From: Paramacrobiotus metropolitanus
Lineage: Eukaryota > Tardigrada > Eutardigrada > Parachela > Macrobiotidae
Assembly: GCF_019649055.1 (NCBI RefSeq)
Contig: NW_026570279.1
Span: 248,001-312,000 of the forward strand
Direction: 5' to 3'
DNA length: 64,000 bases
Positions 12,445 to 22,530 of the stretch are shown piece after piece (the first letter of the stretch is position 1; the number at the start of each line of letters is the position of its first letter). The position numbers and the translations under genes are program-made. The notes beneath the pieces were generated by a model. That model searched no databases and had not been told where the DNA came from. It worked only from the letters and a program-made list of their open reading frames with translations.

Positions 12445-13082
12445 ATGCGTCTTTATTTGACCTTTCTTATAATCGACACAAACGGCAACGTTCCAAAGAC
12501 GGCAATCAGACTAATCATGGACAGCATTTTGATGGCCACCTACGACTTGGGTAGCATCTGCATTATCAATCCACAACTACCGCCGACGTCCCCGGCATAT
12601 GACATTATACTTAAAACCAAATGCGGCAGACGGGTTGCGACAATAACGGTGTGCTGCAGCAGACAGCCGGTTATGGCCACCGATTGCATGTGGTGCGTAC
12701 GATATGATAGAGGAAATGTGACGGCCCACATCCTATTGACCGCCAGGGGAATATGCGCCGCATCGGCGGCGCCCGCCAGTACCCACTCGTTGAGGATGTT
12801 CAACGAGCACCGTAGCCTGCCAGTACGACCAGCATGGAATCCGCCGGCCACCGTGTTCCACGATGTGGCACACTAAAGAATCTGGGTAGATAAGTCGGTC
12901 AGCATGATGTTGATGAGATAAATGTTGAAGGCGGTAATGAGTCCCGGTGTGGATAGGAATACACCGACAATCAGGCTCTCGAAGACGATTTCCACCAGCG
13001 TTACGCACGCTCCGATGTACACGAGACCGATGTGAACAGCGGATTCCGTGTAACTTGCAATCGTGGTGTTATTGCCAAGCAT
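12445..13082 (-). pseudogene. rhodopsin-family GPCR pseudogene
   Basis: Pieces of one seven-helix receptor appear in order on the minus strand but in several frames. An N-terminus with NTT glycosylation site, helix 1 and helix 2 lie at 13082–12873 and end at a stop. Helix 3 with 'LAVNRMWAVTFPLSYRTHH' lies near 12740–12680. A helix-5-like piece lies near 12520–12450 after an in-frame TAG. The helix-3 motif is close to 'ITVNRLWAVTFPVSYRNHH' in the intact GPCR at 31451–32476, so the two are paralogues. Stops and frame changes make it non-functional. Confidence 0.7.
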
Positions 13083-13499
13083 TTTGTTATCAGAAACACT
13101 ATCAGGTATTTCAAGGCGTTACTGCTCCGTATATCGTTTAAATTAATAAAGTAGACAGAGGACAGTCAGCTCGCTGTTCAGAATGTTATCTAATAAAGCG
13201 CCAAACGCTGTACACCATTAACGCCCATAAATCGCCATTACCGGATTCGAAAAGAAAAATGTTTGTTTGCGCAATATGTTTCAGAAAGATTGATCTGTCT
13301 GTAGCTACTGCTTTAATCCTGCTTATCATTGACAGGTGGCAGTCATACAGAACCGGGAACCTTGCCCTGCAAATCCAGAAAGCAAAGGTTTTCTTGCGAA
13401 GCAGACGTATAAGTGCAGCGAACATCGACGTTCAAATTAGGCTGTGTCAAATCATACAGGAAAGATTGTAAATGGTTGGGGATCTTCCATATTAATGCC

Positions 13500-13595
13500 T
13501 TAGCTACTTCCGAACATCGCAGTTATACCCGAGGTGAACGGCATTCCCTTGGAGATGAGCAGCAAAAGCGGATTGTCGACGTTTCTAGCAACATC
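13500..13595 (-). pseudogene. possible GPCR helix-7 remnant
   Basis: The minus strand reads 'NVDNPLLLLISKGMPFTSGI', which resembles the helix 7/helix 8 segment (NP-x-LL…K) of rhodopsin-type receptors. It is isolated, with stops on both sides, and may belong to the decayed receptor at 12445–13082 or to another one. It is short, so this could be chance. Confidence 0.35.
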
Positions 13596-14009
13596 AAATT
13601 ATTTCATTTACACGGAATCGGTAGTACGGCGTATCCGTTGTATAGTATATTCTTGGTGTCGTGGAAGTCGCGGTATATTCTGAGGAAATTATAACTTGCT
13701 GGAAGAAGCAGTGCAACAGTCTGCTTGCTGAGCCGTTGCAACAGTTAACCGTGCTCTGTGAAAGTGGGATGCTGTTGTTTTCTTTGCTTTCGGTTTCAGG
13801 CACGGTGGAATCGTGTCTGTTCAATATTTTAATTGCATGTGCCGTGGAAGTGCCTATGATGGTGGATCTGGGAAGAATCCACGGGCAGAGATAGAACCCC
13901 GAATCTATTCTGCTGAGTGAGCAGTAAACTACGAGCTATGCGGAAAGACAAAACGCTCGGCAAACACCTGCACACTTTTGTATCCCATTCACATAACACT
14001 ACAGAAGCT

Positions 14010-14163
14010 CCCGCAGCATTCTGCTGCGGGCCAAAAGTACAACAAGTTACTCAAACGACGATGGCTAGCAACTGAAGAATCTACCAGATTGAAGATCTGG
14101 TAGATGAAGAAAATTAACATCAAATACAGCAAAACAACTTGACACCCGCGCCCGTGCGGGTGT
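14010..14163. other. cluster of three perfect hairpins
   Basis: Three perfect inverted repeats follow one another. The first (14010–14030) has a 9-bp stem CCCGCAGCA with a 3-nt loop. The second (14081–14103) has a 9-bp stem CTACCAGAT with a 5-nt loop. The third (14142–14163) has an 8-bp stem ACACCCGC with a 6-nt loop. Spacing is 60–70 nt. No known RNA family was recognised. Confidence 0.6.
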
Positions 14164-14199
14164 ACGGGGAGGCCACTCCTCCTCACATACCTATAATAG

Positions 14200-16380
14200 T
14201 GCTGCTGACGTGATGCCTTTCAGTGGCAATCAAAGTCAGTTCAAATTTAATCATCTTAATTAGTATAAACCTGCGAAAGCATACCGATACATATGTGCAC
14301 TGGCGGTTGCCTATTAAAAATGTCAGTTACTCGAAGCAATGCAGATTTCCAGGAAGTTTATCACATTTCGGGATATTAAGGCTTTCACGAATTAATACAA
14401 ACCGAGGGACATCGATTCCACGTTGCTGGGCCAAAAAATAAAAACGTAGTTCGATTAAACTCATATTACAAAATTGCGCAAACAAGCGCTTAGCTTTTCA
14501 AACGCATTGCTGGCGATTGTGCCCATCAGGATGTGTTCCTGTTGCAAATTAAGCCGATTGGAAGGACCCATTTCTTTTGAAAACTTTCTTTTGAAAACAA
14601 AATAACAATGTTAAGCGCGATATGTCGACATATCTACATGTATACTTCTACGGTTTACTATTGTGGATCAGCAACCATATTTTACTGTTAAATCTCCGTA
14701 AAGCTCCATTTTGTACTGGGATTCAACACTTGGTGTTAAAATCGGTCACTTGGTGTTAAAATCTCCTGACAATCAAAAATATCAAAAATAAGTAGTTTTT
14801 ATAGTAAAAAGTTCGCTCATGAATTTCGAACATCAGCTTAGATAAATTCCCACAAAAAAACCAAATGGGAAACAGGATCGAGACAGGGTGCAAAGGTAAA
14901 AGAACCGCTATTCCAAGTTTTAAAATTTCAGAAATTTCAAATTTCAACATTCTCAATGTTGTTTTGATGGCTACAGGCGAGTGAACAACTAATCAAAAAG
15001 AACGATCTTTTAACCTTGCACATCCGAGAAGGTAATGGCACACAAAACACATTGGTAATACATAAACTGTGTAATAACATGAAACATTTTAACCTTTGGG
15101 TCGAATTGTGTAAGAAAACTTCACGTAAGCTGTCCAAAGATTAACAAGATTAAATAACCGCTCAACAGTTAAAAAAATCTCGTTCAGTTCAGCCGCTTCT
15201 TCCATGGTGCCCCGTAAACTTCCAAAAAACTATGGCAATAGCAAGACCTAAAAAGTTAACCAAAATGAAAAATCCATGTGGTGAAGGTTCATGTTGCACT
15301 TCAGCAAAATGAGCGTAAAGAAGCGGTACTAGCCACTTTGTGTACCATATGCAAAACAGTTAATTTTGCTCGTATGTACTGAAGTCACAAAGAAACCAGC
15401 AGTAAAACGAATTGTTTGAACGTAATCTACTTTTATATCCTTCAGGCCCTCACCATCTCTTCACTCCATTTCTCTCCAGGCTATCACTAAAATTCGTTCC
15501 TTGGCATGCGTTTTATCCACAATTTTTCTGGGGACATAAGCCGGCACTGGTTCATGATGAACATCGTCGTGCGGGACAGTTGGCCAACATGCAGGCTGGT
15601 AATGTTTTCCCATGTCCACAATTGGCCCTGGTAATTCGCGGCAGGCCGCGAATCAGGGCTCTGGTAGGTGTTCAGAATCTGAGAAAGAACAAGTAGCTTC
15701 CGTTATACCACGCCCATTCACGGTTATTCACCTACTAAATGTGGTCAGCCGAACGAGCGTACGGGTGTTATAGGAGTATGTATTAGGTGTTTACAATGCT
15801 TGTCTACTACGTAGGTATTAGGAAAAGATGCGTATCTGTTTTTCAAGGTGTCCATTTTCTTTGTTTCTTGACATTCATTCTACTGGAACTGCGAGCGATT
15901 TATTATTTATTGAGAGCGTCAGAGGTATTACCTTTAAAATTAATGGAAGTTGACCGTATTCTCTTTTGTGCAGATTTAAGGGACCAATATAACTACCGTA
16001 TATTCTATCCATATATTTTTCAGAGCCGACCATACTGTCTGTATACATGTTTCAGACCAACGGACTAAAATTTCAATGACAAAAGGCTACGCAAGCTTTA
16101 GTTCCAAGACAAAGCGGTTCTTATTATACGGCACTGATCATACACTTTAGGCTAACACAGCATTTCTTTTGCTTAAACGGATAATACGTTACGGTAATGG
16201 AGCATTGACCGAATACTGTACGCTTATGCAACACAGTACTACAAACCTTATCGAGATTTAAATAAACGCTTGTTTATAATTTTATACCGAAAAGCGAAAC
16301 TATATGTCTGTTTGCTTTTATATTTCTGGCTGTTTGGTCTGCTGGTTGGACGGTTTGACGCGGAAACGGAATTCTATTCG
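14200..16380. other. intergenic with one strong hairpin at 15625–15659
   Basis: No gene was recognised. At 15625–15659 a hairpin pairs 'gccctg' and 'attcgcggc' with 'gccgcgaat' and 'cagggc' (15 bp, one 3-nt bulge, 2-nt loop). Its role is unknown. Confidence 0.4.
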
Positions 16381-16385
16381 CAATT

Positions 16386-18760
16386 TTAGATCCCAGTTCG
16401 AAAGTCTGGCAATTTTCGAAAGGGAATGTTGTAAATTAGGTACGAGTAAAGAATATTCACTCTACGCTGCAGAAAAAGTACCTGACAAATCACACTAAGG
16501 TGCCGGCTGTCCTTCGCAATAGATTCCCTAACCCATTTTGTAATTCCCGCAGTGTCCAATCTTCCTTCACAAACCAGATGCATTTCCAGTAAACTGCAGA
16601 GATCCCCAGCATTAACTGAATGTGGATTGATGACGGCGTATGGGATGTCCGCTTCCGCCCCACGAATTTCCAGAAGCTTCAACGTAAAGACGGGATCCCG
16701 GAACTTACAGTTGACCCACACTATCCGTTCTGCAAAACACGATGTCCCAACAGTACGGTATGCGTCAGCCGTCTCGTTCAAGTGGTTCCAAAATTCCCTT
16801 CCGCATTCCGTAGTAAATTTACAGTTAACAAAATAAAACTTTCTAATCAATGACTTTCGAAGATGGTGTCCCAATAACAATCTTCCTGCCAAAAGACCGT
16901 TGGGTGATACATCAGCAGTGCCCATGAGACAAACGGCCCTCGTTGCGGACGTTATAAGCTTAGCTAAGCAACCGAGCATGGCATATTCCTCTACATTAAA
17001 ATACAAGGATCCCGGTGGAAAACTGCAGTTATTGCACGACACATAGATGTACTGCTGCAGCTCGTGGGACGTGAAAATGGCATCCCACATACCACAAGTG
17101 CGCCGACAACGTTGTTGCTCTACTGCATTTAAACACTGGAACACGTACACGAAAATCGCCGAAGGTAGCGATAGGCAATTCATTCTATTTGGTCCATTTT
17201 GCACTCGTTGCTTCATTGGTCTCATTCGGAAGCTGTACCGGTAGACCATACTCACGTAATGGGAACGTGAATTATCAGACGCATCGTCCGTAGCGGAATC
17301 GAAATACTGATTCTGCAAGAGAAACTCTTAATATGCCAAAACGTATAAAGCAAGAAATGCGCGCTTCGGGCTGGTGCTTGTACATTCGTTAGATTTCAAT
17401 ATTATTAGACTAATCTATAACTACAATTTCACGAAAAAAAAGTTTTTCGGATCTTGCGTTACGATCCTGTCATGACCAAACGCTGACCGGTGAACCGTTC
17501 TATAAAAGGAGTCCCTGCTGTACGAGGACCATTGGGTGCTGTGAACATACCCTGCACGATTAGGCTACGATGAACAGCCGGCTAAAGTTAAGCCGTTTGC
17601 ATTCAGACTGTGATATCAGTGGCGTTGCGAGCTACGGCTGTTCATCGCAGCCTAATCGTGCAGGGTATGTTCACAGCACCCAATGGTCCTCGTACTCGTA
17701 AAGTTTGTACGCCTGTTGTGCAGTTTGTGCGTACTCTGCAGCAGTAGAGACACATTGGAGTTTCGTATCCTGCCGCATTTCAACAATTTATAGTATTACA
17801 GTAGCCCACATCTACACAATAAAAATTTAAATTCGGCTACGTAGGTCAATGCGGAAATTATAGCTATTATTTTTTAGCAGGCGTAGGTTCCAATCTTTAC
17901 ACAACGTGCTTTTTGATATTATTGTCCATAAAATTTGCGAAGACATCATAAATATCAACTATTGCTTTAATGAGGCGTATTTCAATTTTCAAATATGTGC
18001 AATTTAAGCATCCAAAAATTTCTAGTATGAACACTTTCACAGCTTTTCATGGCTTTTACTTTTGTGAGCTTTGCCATACATTGCTTACCATTTTCCAGTC
18101 CACAGCTTTCCTCTCATCCCGACGACCAAGATATAAAATCCTGTCGCTAGACGCACCGACTACATGTATAGCTATATTACGCACTTGCAGTTCATGCTTA
18201 AAGCATGCCTCTATTTGCGGTGTGACGCGCGACCAATAGCCAGGAGGCAGTGGGCATGATCTGATGACAAAAAAATCTTTACTGATGCGTCGTTGGTACA
18301 GATCCGTCGAGGATGGCGGAAGACGTATCTGCATGGCGGGCAGCAGCTCTCGTACGGTCCCACTTTCTACTCGCGCTTCAACGAGGCCGTATATTGTACT
18401 GCGATGTCCCGACACACTTGTCAATAACACGGCTGGGAACCATGTCCAAATGCGAGCAGGATGCGAGCGCATCAGCACTTGCACTTTCACTGGCGTCGAA
18501 ACTGCTAAGAAAGCGTTACTGGGGTTCGCTTCCCTCGGAAATTCTTCCGATGTCCAGCGATGGGAACAATCGAAGACATTGCCGAACTGAACCAGAACCG
18601 GCTGCGGCATAGGAGGCAGGTCTACCATTAATCCCCGCTGCACTTGATCCACCACCCGACCGTGCCGCAACCGCCCATCCATCATCACATCCACTCCGTT
18701 CCAGGCGTGCACGGCCAGTCCACTCCATCTGTGCAGGATATGTGGTCCGTACAAATGCAT
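16386..18760 (-). CDS. F-box protein with AWNGVDV-type N-terminal domain
   Basis: Exon 1 (18760–18089) starts at the first in-frame ATG (MHLYG…) and encodes a domain with 'AVHAWNGVDVMMDGRLRHG', followed by 'VLVQFGNVFDCS'. Exon 2 (17312 onward) carries a recognisable F-box at its start ('LPSAIFVYVFQCL', 'QRCRRTCGMWDAI'). That motif would bind Skp1 and place the protein in an SCF ubiquitin ligase as substrate adaptor. The donor ATG|GTAAGC and the acceptor CTCTTGCAG are both phase 0. The frame runs to a stop at 16386, but a CAG|GTACTT donor at 16482 suggests a further 3' exon I did not find. The N-terminal domain is, to my memory, of a lineage-expanded type; its function is unknown. Confidence 0.6.
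17520..17695. repeat. near-perfect 61-bp inverted repeat (long hairpin)
   Basis: Left arm 17520–17580 and right arm 17635–17695 are reverse complements at 60 of 61 positions, separated by a 54-nt loop. The element lies within the intron of the F-box gene. A 'tataaaagg' sequence begins at 17501, 19 bp before the left arm on the plus strand. Such high arm identity implies recent formation or selection on pairing. A transcript would make a 61-bp duplex. Confidence 0.9.
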
Positions 18761-18811
18761 AAATATTAATTCTACAGTGGCCGGTAGCTCGTCAGTACAC
18801 AATTCACCGTT

Positions 18812-19120
18812 TTACAAGAATGACTGAATAGTTCCAGTGTAAAGTAACTCTGCTGCACATTTCACGACAACAATGAATTGCAGGAGGCTAATTTTATTAG
18901 GAAAAATTTTGTTGAAGTGAAGACGACGTTCATGGTATACGCGGTACTCGCCAGGCTTTCCAAATATTTTAATGTGTGCACTGGTATTCGCTATAGCAAT
19001 TGCCATTTGCAAAGGTCGACCTGTGCAAGTAATGCTGACCTTGACCTGAACATTCGCATCCTGTTCATCTTGAATCAAATGTACATCTGGGCAATGTCGA
19101 ACAACTGCCTATGTAATATT
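18812..19120 (-). CDS. uncharacterised coding fragment upstream of F-box gene
   Basis: The minus strand is open from about 19112 ('VVRHCPDVHLIQDEQDANVQ', then 'TCTGRPLQMAIAI' and 'GKPGEYRVYH') to a TAA at 18812–18814. It has no ATG near its start and would need an upstream exon. It is in the same frame as the F-box gene's first exon, with one stop between them. It may be the 3' exon of a paralogue of that gene. No domain is recognised. Confidence 0.35.
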
Positions 19121-19532
19121 TACCGGTTGGCTTTACAAAGAATTTGTCCTGGTCAGTAATCAATATTGACCGCTAGTCAGGCAGCGGCTTGGAGTCACTG
19201 ATGAACCGTAGGTTATTGGCAGCCGTGTATCGTTTTCTCTGGAAAATCCTGTTTGAGGTTCTTTATGCCGTGCTGTATATGGCAACTGAATTTAATTTAT
19301 TTAAACTACTGTAAGAGGGTGACTATACGAGTATAAGTGCATCGTTGACGTTTAACCGGCAATTTGATACGTAATCCCGGCGCGCAAAATGAAACAGAAC
19401 GCGTACGCGATAATTTTCTTCATGTTTAATTGGGATATCGCAACATATTACAACATATTTAGGTTTTACGTTTTGTGAAGCGAGAAGCGACTCACCTACA
19501 GCGACAAAATCTTTCAAAGGATTTCAACGTAT

Positions 19533-19610
19533 TGCGCCGTGGTGCAGTGGTGCTGCCTACGCGTATCTAACGACGTAGCCGGGGTTCGATTCCCCCATCG
19601 GCGCCTTTTT
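19533..19610 (+). other. tRNA-like element (tRNA pseudogene or SINE head) with A and B boxes
   Basis: The sequence has an internal A box (TGGTGCAGTGG, 19540–19550) and a perfect B box (GGTTCGATTCC, 19583–19593). A 6-bp acceptor-like pairing (GCGCCG with CGGCGC) closes it, and TTTTT follows as a Pol III terminator. The total is about 72 nt. The anticodon arm does not form a normal 5-bp stem with a 7-nt loop, and there are mismatches at the base of the T stem and at acceptor position 7. I therefore do not call a functional tRNA or assign an anticodon. Confidence 0.55.
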
Positions 19611-20800
19611 CAGCCGTTTCTCGGTTTCCCTCGGATTGCGCCCTGCTTAGATTTCTTTACTTCAAAATCGACCCTTTTATACGCGTAAATAAGCTAAAGC
19701 GAGAAAAAGCTGGCCTCCATTAACATTAATACTTCACAGTCTCGGAGTGCGCCAATTGTGCATCCGATGTTGTAGCGCCCCTGCCGGAAATAAAATCTTC
19801 CGTTAAAACGAAGAAGTTCCGCTAGTGAGTCCCAAGAACATCGTTATGCACAGCTCGTTAGGGTCACACTAAGGGAATAATTCGTACAGCGCCTGCTCGT
19901 ACAAGTTCGGGCCACTGCACTCACACACACTAAGTGACGTGCAGCGCAGCGCTGAGCTCACATGCAGTCTAACACGTAAAGGCAGGTCGAAGTTCCAACG
20001 TCTGCACCAGTACAGCTGATGTTCAGAGTAGGAGCGATAAACCTAACTCCTCACACTGCAAACATTCCACAAGTGAAGAACCTTCGCCTGGAATTCAACG
20101 TAGGAGCTCCTTTTATTCGTGATGATTTTCATTATTATGAAAGGTACATTTCAAGCTTTACGTAGTAAGAACTGTGCGATGGCGTCTTCTAAATGTCTGA
20201 ATGGACAGGTAACTGGGACTACAACGACTCAACATACAGGAGCTCCTTGTAGCTGCTTTTCTTCAAACAGCGCCTCAAAGGTAAGTTGACTGCGTTTATC
20301 ACTGTAATTTTGACTTTTTTGTTTTAGAAACAACCACAGAGTAGATGGTTTATGAGTCGATGCTGGTTTAAGGTGCTATTCCGTCAGCGGAGCTCCGCAC
20401 AGGCTTGTCCAATCTGCGCCGTATTCCTTTACGGATGAAAAAATTTTAAAAAAAAACAGTCCACATAAACCACCAACACCAAATGGACAATTAAGTTAAA
20501 AAAGAAAACTGGGTCGCAACAAAAACTCCAACAAATTTTAATTGTTTTTATTAATAAACAATTTTGCAAGAACTGTTTGGCATTTGCTGCTTTTAAAATG
20601 CCGTGCCATTTGGCTATTAATTTCCCAATTGGTTAATATTGAGCCAATTAGCGTCTTTCTTATGATCACGCCTAGTGGTTTTGCGCAAATACGGTTGGGT
20701 GAAACGTGGCCACTCACAGAGCGGATAGATGCTCGACAGGCCAATGCGAGAGCGGACATACTAACGTGCTCCGTTGATATGTGGAGTCATATCAACGCAA
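19611..20800. other. intergenic, nothing recognised
   Basis: No gene or ordered repeat was recognised in this stretch. Confidence 0.4.
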
Positions 20801-20804
20801 CACG

Positions 20805-21626
20805 CTACGATCTCACTTTTTCCGGGAGGGCGCTAGCAGTTGTGATCATGCTGAAAAATCCGGTAACTTGTGGAACAGTGCCACGATCGCGAAGGACCTC
20901 CGAGAGCTGCTCGTTGTCCGTGGTGATCTGATCTTGTGCATGTGCATATACGGATAAATGTTTGGAGACAACATTTCTGTCAGCATAGACTGCCCCGTAG
21001 CCGGTGGATGATAACCGCTGATCAGTAGAAGTACGCTTTGAGGCGCGCACGGGGCAGATCCCATTGGCGTTATACCAGGCGCAGTCATTGGACGGATAAT
21101 CCTGACCGCATGGATGATAACAGAAATTTCAAAAATATCAGAAAATATTCCAAAGGCAATTGCCAGATTACCGCCAATAATGCTAGACGTTTCGGACAGC
21201 GCCAAAGCGACAGCACCATGTACATATAACAGCGCCAACCGCCAGAAAGATGCTCATGACTGTGAATGCGATGTACGTGTGTACAAACCATCGACCAGCA
21301 TTACGGCGGCTGCCGAAGGAGGGGGCTAAAGTACCGGGGCAACTTTGGTGGTTGCAGCACAACCCAAAAACACCAATAAGACTAGAGACGATAAGCCAAG
21401 CTCCCAGGACTATTGGCGTGTAAACGATGTGGCTTTGTTCGGTCAGTACTGTAGATAAACACGACAAAACATATTGTGCGTCTTGTAAAATAGTGTTGAA
21501 AAGAAAAGGAAGCCTACCTTGAGGCAGACCTGCTGCAAGTAAGACGATTGATCCAATAAATAAATTTATTGTGGCCAATGTAGCGGTTGCACGATAATAC
21601 GTATCTCCCGGTGCGTGCGACTCCAT
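20805..21626 (-). CDS. four-helix membrane protein, frame interrupted
   Basis: From an ATG at 21626 the minus strand encodes three hydrophobic helices: about residues 15–35, 65–90 (ending 'GVFGLCC') and 113–138 (ending 'VICTWCC'). A fourth helix ('GGNLAIAFGIFSDIFEISVI', about 21180–21120) lies in a different frame. A polar tail follows, with two overlapping open frames down to 20846 and 20805. The layout resembles tetraspan families such as MS4A or tetraspanin-like proteins, but no diagnostic motif (for example CCG) is present. The switch near 21230 has no convincing splice pair, so this is a frameshifted gene, an assembly error or a pseudogene. Confidence 0.45.
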
Positions 21627-22480
21627 TGTAGCTGATGGTGTAAATTCAGAATCGCGCAGGCGCTTACTTAAGATGCCCGTATATTAAAAAGACATCCTGC
21701 CGGCTTTTGTGATGATGGTAATTATGCTTTAAAAATCAGCTGCTTGTGTTGTACTGAGTTGTACCGAAACGCTGGTTGGTGCACTGCAAACTCCCACTAC
21801 TACAAAGCAAACACTAAAATGATGATAACAATTTTATTACACGATGTGACATCATATTAATTGTGTACATATAATTGCTTGGGAGATAGCTGTATAAATA
21901 CATACGATCCCAAGATATACTCTGATAATTATACATACAGCATTTCAGCCATCGCCCTTCAGAACAGCCGCTAACCACTTAAAAACTAACGGTGCCCGAA
22001 GAAATGTTTACTGAGACTGCCGAAAATCTTAACGGGGAATCAGCAATGTCTGACTTTAACGAGTAGCTATACATCAAGCCCTCAACGGTTTTTGCTAAGT
22101 GTAATAACCTCGCGACGGATGCTGTCAGTTTGGTTGGGTAATTGAAATGTTGATTTATACAGCGGAAGTGACTGAAATGATGAAAAAGGCGGAGTACATA
22201 TATTCCATCATGTTATGGTTTATACCTGAATTTTACCAAGTGTCTTACTGTTCCACTGCCCATTGCTACAAAAGTCACCGCCTCGTAGCACAAAGACAAT
22301 AAATCCCATTTTAGAACTAGGACGATGGCTACTGAATTTCTGGTATTAAATCATAATTTCGGTAACCGTAACATCCGCCATTGTTTCTTCTTACATAATC
22401 AGAAAAACTGAGTTATCAACCGGCTTCGCGACTTGTTTTTTGGTACGCCACTTTACCGCTACTGCTATTAAAACTTTTGC
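21627..22480. other. intergenic, nothing recognised
   Basis: No gene was recognised. AT-rich 5' flank of the tetraspan gene. Confidence 0.4.
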
Positions 22481-22487
22481 TTATCTC

Positions 22488-22530
22488 GGCTCGGCTCGGG
22501 TTTCTCTGCTCGGCTCGGGTTTCTCTGCTC
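22488..22530. repeat. two-copy 19-bp tandem repeat 'tcggctcgggtttctctgc'
   Basis: Two direct copies of a 19-bp unit lie back to back, preceded by a partial 'ctcggctcgg'. This is a short local duplication at the 3' side of the kinase–kelch locus. Confidence 0.7.

Noticed and set aside
12445-12876. 143-residue plus-strand open frame
   Set aside because: It lies over the GPCR remnant on the minus strand, which has the recognisable helix-3 motif.
18802-18812. Single TAA between two same-frame open stretches read as a stop-codon readthrough site
   Set aside because: No readthrough context or structure is visible; two separate exons or genes explain it more simply.
19533-19605. Functional tRNA gene
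   Set aside because: The anticodon arm and parts of the acceptor and T stems do not pair properly, so no isotype can be assigned.
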